In this document: positions 1 to 5,416 of the stretch, one piece after another
How positions within the stretch are numbered: the stretch's first letter is position 1
How the letters are laid out: every line of letters begins with the position of its first letter
NCBI GenBank assembly: GCA_902482185.1
Contig: CABSZR010000108.1
Location: forward strand, 1-5,416
Source: an uncultured Collinsella sp.
GTDB lineage: Bacteria; Actinomycetota; Coriobacteriia; Coriobacteriales; Coriobacteriaceae
Direction: 5' to 3'
Length of the DNA stretch: 5,416 nucleotides
Translations under genes and position numbers: made by a program
Notes under the pieces: model-generated
Told to the model about the DNA's origin: nothing
Database searches by the model: none
Seen by the model: the letters and a program-made list of their open reading frames with translations, nothing else

Positions 1-719
1 CTTGTCCCGTGCCCGTGGTGACCGGCATTGGCCATGAGCCCGATACCTCGATTTGCGACATGGTGAGCGACCGTCGCGCCTCCACGCCTACGGCGGCGGC
101 CGAATCGGTGGCGCCGGCTATGACGGAGTTGGCCGATGTGCTCGAGGCGCGCTATCAACGTCTGGGTGCTGCGATGGCATCGATGATTGGGTCGGCCCAG
201 GTCGACCTGGAGATGCTCGATCAGCGCGGTCGCCGTGCCTGGGATACCTATACGGCTCGCTTGGGCGATGCGCTCGATGCGGCTGCGTGCCGCCCGTGCC
301 TCAACGACCCAACGTTTATGGTTGAGCGTCGCGAGTCTGAGCTTGCCCTGACGGCCGATCGTTTGTCCGGCGCCATAACGCGTTCGGTTGGGGCATTCCG
401 CTCCAACTTTGAGCGTCTGCCCGAGCGCTTGATCGCAAGCACCTCAGGACTCGATGGCAAGCGCCATGCGCTCACGCTCGCAAGCTCCCGCCTGGAGCAT
501 CAGGGGCGCACGATGCTCAACAAGCCAGCATCCGACCTGGGCCGTGCGGCAGCCTCGCTCGATGCCCTGTCGCCGCTCAAGGTGCTTGCCCGTGGTTATT
601 CCATCGCGTACAGCGATGATGGGGTGGCCACGAGCGCCAAGACCTTTAAGCCCGGCGACGCCATCCGCGTGCGCATGGCAGACGGCAACGTGGCGGCAAC
701 GGTCGATACGGTCGAGTAG
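1..719 (+). CDS. xseA: Exodeoxyribonuclease VII large subunit (5' end outside window)
   Basis: This is the large, catalytic subunit of exonuclease VII, a cytoplasmic enzyme that degrades single-stranded DNA from both ends into acid-soluble oligonucleotides; it works with XseB. The first complete codon is at 3-5 and the stop is TAG 717-719, so 238 residues are visible. The family is usually 400-450 residues, so the N-terminal OB-fold and the first part of the nuclease domain are missing. Visible family signatures are GIGHEPDTSICDMVSD at about 26-73, then RRASTPTAAAE at about 74-106. A long charged helical region follows, expected to form the coiled coil that binds XseB. Near the end is the classic LDALSPLKVLARGYSI at about 560-607, followed by a small C-terminal beta segment. 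The frame is open from the window edge, so the GTG at 9 is internal, not a start. xseB follows after 42 bases, as is typical for an xseAB operon. Identification is firm. Confidence 0.95.
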   Translation, partial: CPVPVVTGIGHEPDTSICDMVSDRRASTPTAAAESVAPAMTELADVLEARYQRLGAAMASMIGSAQVDLEMLDQRGRRAWDTYTARLGDALDAAACRPCLNDPTFMVERRESELALTADRLSGAITRSVGAFRSNFERLPERLIASTSGLDGKRHALTLASSRLEHQGRTMLNKPASDLGRAAASLDALSPLKVLARGYSIAYSDDGVATSAKTFKPGDAIRVRMADGNVAATVDTVE

Positions 720-761
720 GCCGCGTTTCATAGCGATAAACCTTTAGGAAAGGAAACAGAT

Positions 762-1028
762 ATGGCAGAGAAGACCCCGGTCGAGCAGCTTACGTACAAG
801 CAGGCTTCACAGGAGTTGGAGCTCATCATCCGCAGCTTGGAGTCGGGTGATATGGAGCTCGAGGAGTCGCTTGAGAGCTATACCCGCGGCGTCGAGCTCC
901 TCAAGAGCCTGCGTACCCGCTTGTCCGATGCCGAGCAGAAGGTCTCGGTGCTCCTGAAGGACGTCGACGGCAACGACGTGCTCGCCGACGGCGAAGCCGC
1001 CAACACCGACGACAACCTTTCGTTCTAA
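762..1028 (+). CDS. xseB: Exodeoxyribonuclease VII small subunit
   Basis: This is the small subunit of exonuclease VII. Several copies bind the coiled-coil region of XseA and are needed for stable activity. The protein is 88 residues, normal for the family (about 60-90). Residues 10-65 form the XseB domain, with the helix-turn-helix-like pair SQELELIIRSLESGDMELEE (family pattern E-L-E-x-I-V-x-x-L-E-x-G-x-x-x-L-E-E-S) and the following YTRGVELLKSLRTRLSDAE. The last 20 residues are acidic and probably disordered. The ATG at 762 is chosen because AAAGGA (749-754) lies 7 bases upstream. There is no terminator in the gap to xseA, so the two are probably cotranscribed. Nothing is odd about this gene. 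Confidence 0.96.
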   Translation: MAEKTPVEQLTYKQASQELELIIRSLESGDMELEESLESYTRGVELLKSLRTRLSDAEQKVSVLLKDVDGNDVLADGEAANTDDNLSF

Positions 1029-1048
1029 CCATCCCGACCAAATATAAT
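1018..1048 (+). promoter_or_regulatory. Candidate sigma-70-type promoter for the HIT gene
   Basis: A perfect TATAAT lies at 1043-1048, in an AT-rich patch inside otherwise GC-rich DNA, 29 bases before the HIT start codon. A weak -35 candidate (TTTCGT, 1018-1023) lies 19 bases upstream, overlapping the end of xseB; the spacing is a little long and the -35 match is poor. If used, the leader would be only about 20-25 nt. The -10 is seen directly; promoter activity is inferred. Confidence 0.45.
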
Positions 1049-1064
1049 TACCTTGGTCTGTGAG

Positions 1065-1070
1065 AAAGGA
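1065..1070 (+). promoter_or_regulatory. Ribosome binding site that fixes the HIT start
   Basis: AAAGGA lies 7 bases before ATG 1078. An in-frame GTG at 1060 would extend the protein by six residues, but it would place this site inside the coding region and has no good site of its own. The ATG is therefore preferred, and it also gives the usual short N-terminus before the CIFCKI motif. Confidence 0.7.
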
Positions 1071-1077
1071 ACCTACC

Positions 1078-1413
1078 ATGTGTGATTGCATCTTCTGCAA
1101 AATTGCCAACCACGAGATCCCCTCGACCGTCGTCTACGAGGATGACCAGGTCATCGCGTTCGACGACCTCAATCCCCAGGCACCGGTCCACACGCTCGTG
1201 ATCCCCAAGAAGCACTACAGTGACATCGCCGATAACGTGCCCGCCGAGACCATGGGCGCCATGGCCCACGCCATCCAGGAGGTCGCCAAGGCCAAGGGTC
1301 TGGAGGACGGTTTCCGCGTCATCTCCAACAAGGGCGTCAACGCCGGTCAGACCGTCATGCACTTCCACATGCACGTCCTCGGCGGCAAGAACCTGGGCGA
1401 GAACCTCATCTGA
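1078..1413 (+). CDS. HIT family nucleotide hydrolase (HINT-like)
   Basis: This is a cytoplasmic histidine-triad protein of the HINT/PKCI branch, which hydrolyses purine nucleoside phosphoramidates and aminoacyl adenylates. The protein is 111 residues, normal for bacterial HINT proteins. The N-terminus carries MCDCIFCKIANHEIPS, with the CIFCKI signature at 4-9. The HIT motif HFHMHVLGG occupies residues 95-103; its middle histidine is the expected nucleophile. The segment INDLNPQAP-type ligand loop is present as FDDLNPQAPVHTLVIPKKHY (28-47). It follows xseB by 49 bases and has its own candidate promoter, so it may be transcribed both alone and with xseAB. The next gene starts 41 bases downstream with no terminator between. 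The physiological substrate in bacteria is generally unclear, so no gene symbol is assigned. Confidence 0.95.
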   Translation: MCDCIFCKIANHEIPSTVVYEDDQVIAFDDLNPQAPVHTLVIPKKHYSDIADNVPAETMGAMAHAIQEVAKAKGLEDGFRVISNKGVNAGQTVMHFHMHVLGGKNLGENLI

Positions 1414-1454
1414 GGACGCACGGCCCGTCGCCTTGGCTGCCTTTGGAGTAACCT

Positions 1455-2345
1455 ATGCAGTTTTCTCAACTCGAATACCTTCAAGCGGTAGCGAACTACG
1501 GCGGCGTGCGCAAAGCGGCTCGCGCCGTTCACGTGAGCCCACAGGCTGTCTCGTCGGCAATTAAGAAACTGGAGTCTGAGTATCAGATCGTTTTGCTCAA
1601 TCGATCGGCGGGGGAGGCTGTTTTGTCTCCGGCGGGCAGAGAATTTGCGCGTCGTGCACGCGTGATCCTGGCACAAGTCGACGATCTCAAAAAGTACACC
1701 CAATCGGGGAACGGTGGCGTTTCGCCCGACGGCCACTTTCGTCTTTACGTCCCCTGTCTTCACGGGCGGGGGCGTCTTTTTTCCGAAAACTGGTACGACT
1801 CGTTTGAAAGCTCGCACCCTCAGATTCACCTTGATGTGTGGCATCAGCCAACGGCTACATGCTTTGAATCACTTGTGCTTGGCATTTCGGATGCGGCCAT
1901 CTCATTTGAGGAACCAAGGGACAGTGTCCTTTCTTCGAAATACTTGGGTGAAAAGGAGCTCAAGGTTCTTTCGTGCCCAGCGGGTCATCAATCTGTGGGT
2001 GCTATGACCGTTCGTGAGTTACTGGGCGGCAGGTTAGCTGTTCCCATTAATTTGTCGCCCTGTCTCAATGCGATCAATCAATGCCCCGAAGCTCAGCTGG
2101 TTAATTTCCGCTTCCGCGACGTCGAATACGGAAACAGAGCGCAGGCTGAGTTTCTTCAAGCCGGGGGATTGATATTGGGTTTTTCTGGCTCTTCTCTCGC
2201 ATCAGATGGGTCGGAAGTGAGCGAGTACTCTATTGAAGGTTCGCATGACGTAGCCTTGCCCATCTACTTTTGCTATCGACAAAATGCCTGGACCGATCGA
2301 CACCAGACGGTATTTCTTCACCTATTGCGTCATCTTGCTTCGTGA
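1455..2345 (+). CDS. LysR-type transcriptional regulator
   Basis: This is a DNA-binding regulator of the LysR family, 296 residues, the usual length. Residues 1-62 form the winged helix-turn-helix: MQFSQLEYLQAVANYGGVRK, then AARAVHVSPQAVSSAIKKLE (the helix-turn-helix at about 18-40), and the wing ending in LSPAGREFARRA. A linker helix follows (about 65-83), then a substrate-binding-like domain from about residue 93 to 290 that should sense a small molecule. The ATG at 1455 has GGAG (1445-1448) 6 bases upstream. The effector domain is poorly recognisable in detail, so the ligand cannot be predicted. It lies 41 bases after the HIT gene and 119 bases before an MFS permease in the same direction, which is a likely target. 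By eye, codon choice is less GC-optimised than in xseB, HIT and ackA, consistent with an accessory or lower-expressed gene. Confidence 0.93.
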   Translation: MQFSQLEYLQAVANYGGVRKAARAVHVSPQAVSSAIKKLESEYQIVLLNRSAGEAVLSPAGREFARRARVILAQVDDLKKYTQSGNGGVSPDGHFRLYVPCLHGRGRLFSENWYDSFESSHPQIHLDVWHQPTATCFESLVLGISDAAISFEEPRDSVLSSKYLGEKELKVLSCPAGHQSVGAMTVRELLGGRLAVPINLSPCLNAINQCPEAQLVNFRFRDVEYGNRAQAEFLQAGGLILGFSGSSLASDGSEVSEYSIEGSHDVALPIYFCYRQNAWTDRHQTVFLHLLRHLAS

Positions 2346-2362
2346 GGCCATTTGGCCTCGTG
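2341..2362 (+). repeat. Hairpin spanning the LysR stop codon
   Basis: GAGGCC (2344-2349) and GGCCTC (2354-2359) form a perfect 6-bp stem around an ATTT loop. The stem can be extended to 9 bp by two G-U pairs and one C-G pair. It overlaps the TGA at 2343-2345. No T run follows, so it is not a standard intrinsic terminator; it may reduce read-through or protect the 3' end. Confidence 0.4.
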
Positions 2363-2363
2363 T

Positions 2364-2382
2364 CGTCAAGTGAATGTTGACG
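2364..2382 (+). promoter_or_regulatory. Inverted repeat, possible operator upstream of the MFS gene
   Basis: CGTCAA (2364-2369) and TTGACG (2377-2382) are perfect inverted 6-mers separated by 7 bases. The two half-sites and 7-base gap resemble the general layout of LysR-family sites, although the classic T-N11-A spacing is not met. The right half could also serve as a -35 box, but no good -10 follows at 16-18 bases. It lies in the 119-base gap between the regulator and the transporter. Function is inferred. Confidence 0.3.
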
Positions 2383-2452
2383 CCTTGTAACACATGACTG
2401 ACGGCTTTGCCCTCATGCTTTTCCAAGATTCCGATTTAGATTGTTGACTCTT

Positions 2453-2458
2453 GGAGGG
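2453..2458 (+). promoter_or_regulatory. Ribosome binding site that fixes the MFS start
   Basis: GGAGGG lies 6 bases before ATG 2465. The frame is open further upstream to a TTG at 2441, but using it would place this site inside the gene and add eight polar residues. The ATG start gives a normal MFS N-terminus, a few basic residues followed by the first membrane helix. Confidence 0.75.
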
Positions 2459-2464
2459 CGGAGC

Positions 2465-3625
2465 ATGAAAAACCGTACGGTTTTGCTTTATATGACGTTC
2501 GTTTTTCTGTCGAACTTCAGCACCATTTTGTATTTTCTGACGGTTTACCTTGAATTCGTCGGATTCTCGATGGTGGCGATTTCTAGCATGATGATTGCAT
2601 ATCAAGTGAGCAAGTTCATCCTTGAAGTTCCCACTGGCTATATTGCCGATAGGTTTGGACGAAAGACAAGTGGTCTCGTTGGCGTCGTGGGGATGCTTGG
2701 ATACTACGCCGCCCTGCTTCTCGTCCGTTCTCCTCTGCTTTTAATCGGCGCGTTTGCTCTCAAAGGATTTGCAGTTGCATGTGTGAGCGGATCCATAGAA
2801 GCGATCTACATTGACAGCGTCTCTCAGGACCAGCTCGTAAGACTTAATGTCGTTGAGCGATTTGTTTTCTATGCCTCTTATGCCCTCTCCGCTTGTGTGG
2901 GCGGTTTCATTTCGTCCGCTGGCGCGTATCTCATTGGTCTTTTGGCAGATATCATCGCAATGGTGTTGACGTTGGTTGTCGTTGTCTGCATTCCTGAGAT
3001 GCGAAGAGGGGACACTACAGCGACACCTAAGCGTGGAATTAGCCCGAAGATGATCGGTGCCGCTATTGCGCGTAACGGCATTCTTCGTTCAGCGTTCATC
3101 ATGGACTGCTCTCAGGCATTTGCTTTTGTCGCCCTGGAAGACTTTTTCTCACTGTTGCTTGCGGGTCGCGGAATGAATGCCGTCGCTTCGGGTGTGATCA
3201 TTGCGGTCCAGCTTCTTGCCTCGGCCTCCATGGGGCTTATTGTGCCCAGTGTGATTGCTCATGTCGACAAGGGCCGTTTTGCGCGTATTTGCGGCATCGT
3301 GCGCCTTTCCCTGGCTGCTCTGTTTTTGATTCCCTTTACTCCGGTCTATTTGCTGCCCGTGTTCTATGTACTGCAGACGGTCGCGTACTCGTTATTTGCT
3401 CCAATTAAATACTCAATTTTTCAAAATGCTGTCGATTCTTCGATGCGCTGTTCACTGATTTCGGTCCAAAGCCAGATGGTGGCGGTGGGTGCCATCCTTT
3501 TCTATCTGTTCAATGCTGCGTTGAGCAGCATCGCGGGCATTCGAGTCGTATTGCTTGTTGCGCTCGGGATTTCTTCCCTGGTGTATATCCCCGCGCTATT
3601 TCGTCTTACAAGTCAAAGGCCATGA
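2465..3625 (+). CDS. MFS family transporter, substrate unknown
   Basis: This is a major facilitator superfamily permease of the cytoplasmic membrane, 386 residues, typical of the 12-helix, 400-residue class of proton-driven exporters. The first helix begins right after MKNRT (about 6-30). The loop between helices 2 and 3 carries motif A as GYIADRFGRK at residues 58-67, preceded by EVPT, a combination common in drug and macrolide-type exporters. A positively charged central loop (about 179-196, MRRGDTTATPKRG) separates the two halves. The second half has further hydrophobic segments at about 240-265, 278-312, 335-355 and 360-380. The gene follows a LysR regulator in the same direction and is followed by a strong hairpin, so the two may form a small regulated unit. 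Codon use is less GC-biased than in the flanking housekeeping genes. Efflux is a reasonable guess from the motif context, but import cannot be excluded. Confidence 0.93.
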   Translation: MKNRTVLLYMTFVFLSNFSTILYFLTVYLEFVGFSMVAISSMMIAYQVSKFILEVPTGYIADRFGRKTSGLVGVVGMLGYYAALLLVRSPLLLIGAFALKGFAVACVSGSIEAIYIDSVSQDQLVRLNVVERFVFYASYALSACVGGFISSAGAYLIGLLADIIAMVLTLVVVVCIPEMRRGDTTATPKRGISPKMIGAAIARNGILRSAFIMDCSQAFAFVALEDFFSLLLAGRGMNAVASGVIIAVQLLASASMGLIVPSVIAHVDKGRFARICGIVRLSLAALFLIPFTPVYLLPVFYVLQTVAYSLFAPIKYSIFQNAVDSSMRCSLISVQSQMVAVGAILFYLFNAALSSIAGIRVVLLVALGISSLVYIPALFRLTSQRP

Positions 3626-3658
3626 GTATTTAGGCACCGATAACTTATATATCAACGC

Positions 3659-3692
3659 AATAAACCCGAGCGCGAGGGCGTTTGGGTTTATT
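3659..3692 (+). terminator. Hairpin after the MFS gene, probable terminator
   Basis: AATAAACCC...GGGTTTATT encloses a further GAGCGC/GCGTTT stem, giving a continuous 15-bp stem (two of the pairs are G-U) with a GAGG loop at 3674-3677. It begins 33 bases after the MFS stop. The A-rich left arm and T-rich right arm suit a bidirectional intrinsic terminator, although the downstream T run is interrupted (TTTATTATTG). It lies 53 bases before ackA, so it separates ackA from the MFS gene unless the ackA promoter lies upstream of it. Confidence 0.7.
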
Positions 3693-3711
3693 ATTGAAGC
3701 GTATGTAACCT

Positions 3712-3728
3712 GGCGGCGCCACACCGCC
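3712..3728 (+). repeat. Small GC hairpin in the ackA leader
   Basis: GGCGG (3712-3716) and CCGCC (3724-3728) can pair around a 7-base loop, ending 7 bases before the AGGGAG ribosome binding site (3736-3741) of ackA. It could affect translation initiation, but such a short GC stem may arise by chance in this composition. Confidence 0.25.
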
Positions 3729-3745
3729 TGTTAGTAGGGAGACAC

Positions 3746-4923
3746 ATGAACGTTCTGGTCGTCAACGCGGGATCTTCGACCCTTAAGTATCAGGTCATCG
3801 ACACCAAGTCCCATAAGGTGTCCGCAAAGGGCTCCTGCGAGCGCGTCTGCTTTACCGGTGGTACCTTCACCCATGCTGCCAATGGCTCCAAGAAGGTGAC
3901 CGAGAACATCGAGTTCCCCGACCACAAGGTCGCCATCGAGGTCGTCCTGAAGGACCTCGAGGCCAACGGCGTCAAGATCGAGGGCATCGGCCACCGTATC
4001 GTTCAGGGCGGTTGGTACTTTGGTGATTCCTCCCTCGTCGACGAGGACGTCCTCGCCAAGATTCGCGAGGTCGCCCCGCTGGCGCCGCTGCACAACAACC
4101 CCGAGGCCAACGTTATCGAGTACTGCCTGGAGCAGTATCCCGATCTGCCCAACGTCACGGTCTACGACACCGCTTTCCACTTCAACATGCCCGAGGTCGC
4201 CAAGACCTACGCCCTTCCCAAGGATGTTTGCGACAAGCTGCACATCCGTAAGTACGGCGCCCACGGCACCAGCTATCGCTACATCTCCAAGAAGGTCGCC
4301 GAGATGACCAACGGCGAGGCCCGCAAGGTCGTCGTGTGCCATATCGGCTCCGGCGCTTCCCTGTGCGCCATCGAGGACGGCAAGTGCATGGACACCACCA
4401 TGGGCTTGACGCCGCTCGACGGCGTCATGATGGGCACCCGCTGCGGCTCCATCGACCCGGCTACCGTGTGCTACCTGCAGCGCGAGGGCGGCTACAGCTA
4501 CCAGGAAGTCGATGACATGATGAACAAGCAGTCTGGTCTGCTTGCCATCTCGGGTATCTCCAACGACGCCCGCGACATCCGTACGCGCGCCTCCGAGGGT
4601 GACGAGCGCTGCCTGCTCGCCTTCGATATGTTCGCCTACAAGGCCATGCAGCAGGCCGGCTCCATGATCGCTTCCATGGCGGGCGTGGACACCATCACCT
4701 TTACCGCCGGCATCGGCGAGAACGACTGGTCGATCCGCAAGGCCTTCTGCGACTGCTTTGAGTGGCTGGGCGTGCGCATCGACAACAACAAGAACCGCGA
4801 GGCCGTGGGCAACGGCCCGCAGGTCATCAGCGCCGCCGGCTCTTCCGTCACGGTCATGGTCATCCCACCGACGAGGAATACATGATCGCCCGCGACGTCG
4901 AGCGTCTGACCAAGAACAACTAA
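3746..4923 (+). CDS. ackA: Acetate kinase with a frameshift near the 3' end
   Basis: Acetate kinase interconverts acetate plus ATP and acetyl phosphate plus ADP, usually the ATP-yielding last step of acetate fermentation with Pta. ATG 3746 is preceded by AGGGAG (3736-3741). Visible motifs are VVNAGSSTLKYQV at 5-17 (N7), GHRIVQGG at 82-89 (R84), PLHNNPE at 114-120 (H116), DTAFH at 141-145 (D141), AHGTSYRY at 172-179 (H173), GTRCGSIDPA at 230-239 (R232) and FTAGIGEN at 319-326. As written, the frame stops at TGA 4883-4885 after 379 residues, ending VMVIPPTRNT. One extra C in the run at 4864-4866 would restore VIPTDEEYMIARDVERLTKN and end at TAA 4921-4923, giving 392 residues, the family length. 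The lost segment carries the TDEE motif matching the active-site glutamate of characterised acetate kinases (E384 in Methanosarcina). The cause may be a sequencing error or a real recent mutation. No pta lies next to it in this window. Confidence 0.93.
4864..4866 (+). other. Probable one-base deletion in ackA
   Basis: The sequence reads ATC CCA CCG ACG AGG, where the family and the downstream frame demand ATC CCC ACC GAC GAG. A run of four C has become three. Everything downstream in the shifted frame is a perfect acetate kinase C-terminus with normal codons and a proper stop, so the change is either very recent or an error in the read or assembly. Confidence 0.85.
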
Positions 4924-4945
4924 CGCGCGCATTTGCAAGTAAACG

Positions 4946-4981
4946 AAAGGCCTCCAGAGCAACAGCTCCGGAGGCCTTTTT
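4946..4981 (+). terminator. Intrinsic terminator of ackA
   Basis: GGCCTCC (4949-4955) pairs with GGAGGCC (4970-4976); after one A/C mismatch, GAGC pairs with GCTC around an AACA loop. The stem is preceded by AAA and followed by TTTTT (4977-4981). It begins 22 bases after the restored ackA stop at 4923. This is a textbook rho-independent terminator. Confidence 0.93.
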
Positions 4982-5139
4982 ACTAGCAGGCGGAAATTCC
5001 AGTCCCAAAGTGATCGTCACCAGCAACGCCTGCGCTCCCAACAACGGCATCCAGTCATTCAGATTCTCAGCCTAGCTCGTAGCCAAGCCGCCGTCCACCC
5101 CGGATTCCCTGATTGCCACGTGACGGCAGAAGGCCGCAC
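4982..5139. other. Intergenic stretch without a recognisable gene
   Basis: These bases between the ackA terminator and the large palindrome contain no open frame with a convincing start, ribosome binding site or family motif. On the minus strand one frame reads as a plausible hydrophobic peptide (about 4985-5050, including LLGAQALLVTITLGL) but is interrupted by an in-frame TAG just upstream (5067-5069), so at most it could be a decayed remnant. Together with the palindrome it fills the 290-base gap between two convergent genes. Confidence 0.5.
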
Positions 5140-5237
5140 GGGCTAACCCCTGAAAACAATCCGCAGATCGAATTGCCCCGTCGCGCGAAGCGCACGACGG
5201 GGCAATTCATGATCGAGGACGTTTTCAGGGGAAGCCC
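5140..5237. repeat. Large imperfect palindrome between convergent genes
   Basis: Nested inverted arms fold nearly the whole 98 bases. The innermost stem is 14 bp: GAATTGCCCCGTCG (5170-5183) with CGACGGGGCAATTC (5195-5208), with an 11-base loop that can itself pair as GCGC-GAA-GCGC. GATC (5166-5169) pairs with GATC (5211-5214), TCC (5160-5162) with GGA (5217-5219), CCCCTGAAAAC (5147-5157) perfectly with GTTTTCAGGGG (5221-5231), and GGGCT (5140-5144) with AGCCC (5233-5237). The spacers between inner and outer arms are both 13 bases. No clean T run follows on either strand, so it is not a simple terminator. It may be a bidirectional transcription barrier, a REP- or MITE-like dispersed repeat, or a structured RNA. 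Confidence 0.85.
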
Positions 5238-5270
5238 CAAGGGGACCGGTGAGAGCAATGAGGCAGGACG

Positions 5271-5416
5271 CTACAGGTATTCGATCTGGGCGCCTTCCGT
5301 GTCGCACGTCAGAATATGCGTGTCGCACTTAGGGAACTGTTCGCGCAGCTTGACCTGCAGGAACTTTGCCACGATGGTGTCGTCGGTCACCGCCATAAGG
5401 GTCGAGCCTGAACCGC
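5271..5416 (-). CDS. ispE: GHMP kinase C-terminus, probably 4-diphosphocytidyl-2-C-methyl-D-erythritol kinase (start outside window)
   Basis: Reading leftward from the window edge, 47 residues end at a TAG (5271-5273 on the plus strand as cta). They open with GSGSTLMAVTDD, and the partial codon before it ends in GC, compatible with Ser, giving SGSGS. This is the glycine-rich third motif of GHMP kinases, which in IspE reads like SGSGPTVFAL and lies about 40 residues from the C-terminus, as here. The rest, TIVAKFLQVKLREQF then a strand and a short tail ending EYL, fits the family's last helix and strand. IspE phosphorylates CDP-methylerythritol in the MEP isoprenoid pathway, which Actinomycetota generally use. 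Other GHMP kinases, such as homoserine or mevalonate kinases, cannot be fully excluded from this fragment. It converges with ackA, with the palindrome between them. Confidence 0.65.
   Translation of the reverse strand, partial: GSGSTLMAVTDDTIVAKFLQVKLREQFPKCDTHILTCDTEGAQIEYL

Noticed and set aside
1404..1415. CCTCA-TC-TGAGG palindrome at the HIT stop codon
   Set aside because: The loop would be only 2 bases and no T run follows; it is not a credible terminator.
1347..1844. A 165-codon minus-strand frame across the end of HIT and start of the LysR gene
   Set aside because: It overlaps two well-supported genes on the other strand, is Arg-rich and shows no family motif.
3731..5050. A 439-codon open frame on the minus strand covering ackA
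   Set aside because: It is antisense to a clear acetate kinase, runs through the ackA terminator, has low-complexity Asp/Val/Gly/Leu composition typical of a GC-rich shadow frame and has no ribosome binding site.
5140..5237. Reading the large palindrome as a CRISPR repeat or tRNA-like element
   Set aside because: There is only one copy in the window, no repeat-spacer periodicity, and the arms do not fold into a cloverleaf.
5067..5328. Two short minus-strand frames (61 and 63 codons) across the palindrome
   Set aside because: They run through the structured repeat and one overlaps the end of the ispE-like gene in another frame; no ribosome binding site or recognisable protein.

Overview
The window is about 5.4 kb of fairly GC-rich bacterial DNA. 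Gene content, the strong GCC/AAG/GAG codon preference of the housekeeping genes and the wording of the protein motifs suggest a gut Actinomycetota of the Coriobacteriia, most likely Collinsella or a close relative. That placement is by recognition only; no marker gene proves it.

Layout. Positions 1-719 hold the C-terminal 60% or so of xseA (exonuclease VII large subunit), followed 42 bases later by a complete xseB (762-1028). A short gap with a good -10 box leads into a HIT-family nucleotide hydrolase (1078-1413). Next come a LysR-type regulator (1455-2345) and an MFS permease (2465-3625) in the same direction. These two look less GC-optimised than their neighbours and resemble an accessory regulator/transporter pair. 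A strong 15-bp hairpin (3659-3692) ends this unit. Acetate kinase ackA follows (3746 to about 4923), with a classic terminator at 4946-4981. The last 290 bases before the next gene contain no gene but hold a very large imperfect palindrome (5140-5237). The window closes with the C-terminal 47 residues of a leftward GHMP kinase, probably ispE, convergent with ackA.

The genes do not form one pathway. xseA and xseB form one enzyme. HIT, ackA and ispE are separate housekeeping functions. The LysR/MFS pair is probably a self-contained regulated efflux or uptake unit with unknown substrate.

Most notable points: (1) ackA carries an apparent one-base deletion in a C run at 4864-4866. It replaces the conserved C-terminal tail, including the glutamate pair expected in the active site, with a short wrong tail, while the correct tail is intact in the next frame up to a stop at 4921-4923. 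(2) The 98-base palindrome between the convergent ackA and ispE ends is far larger than an ordinary terminator and could be a dispersed repeat. I found no convincing new defence, mobile or RNA system here.
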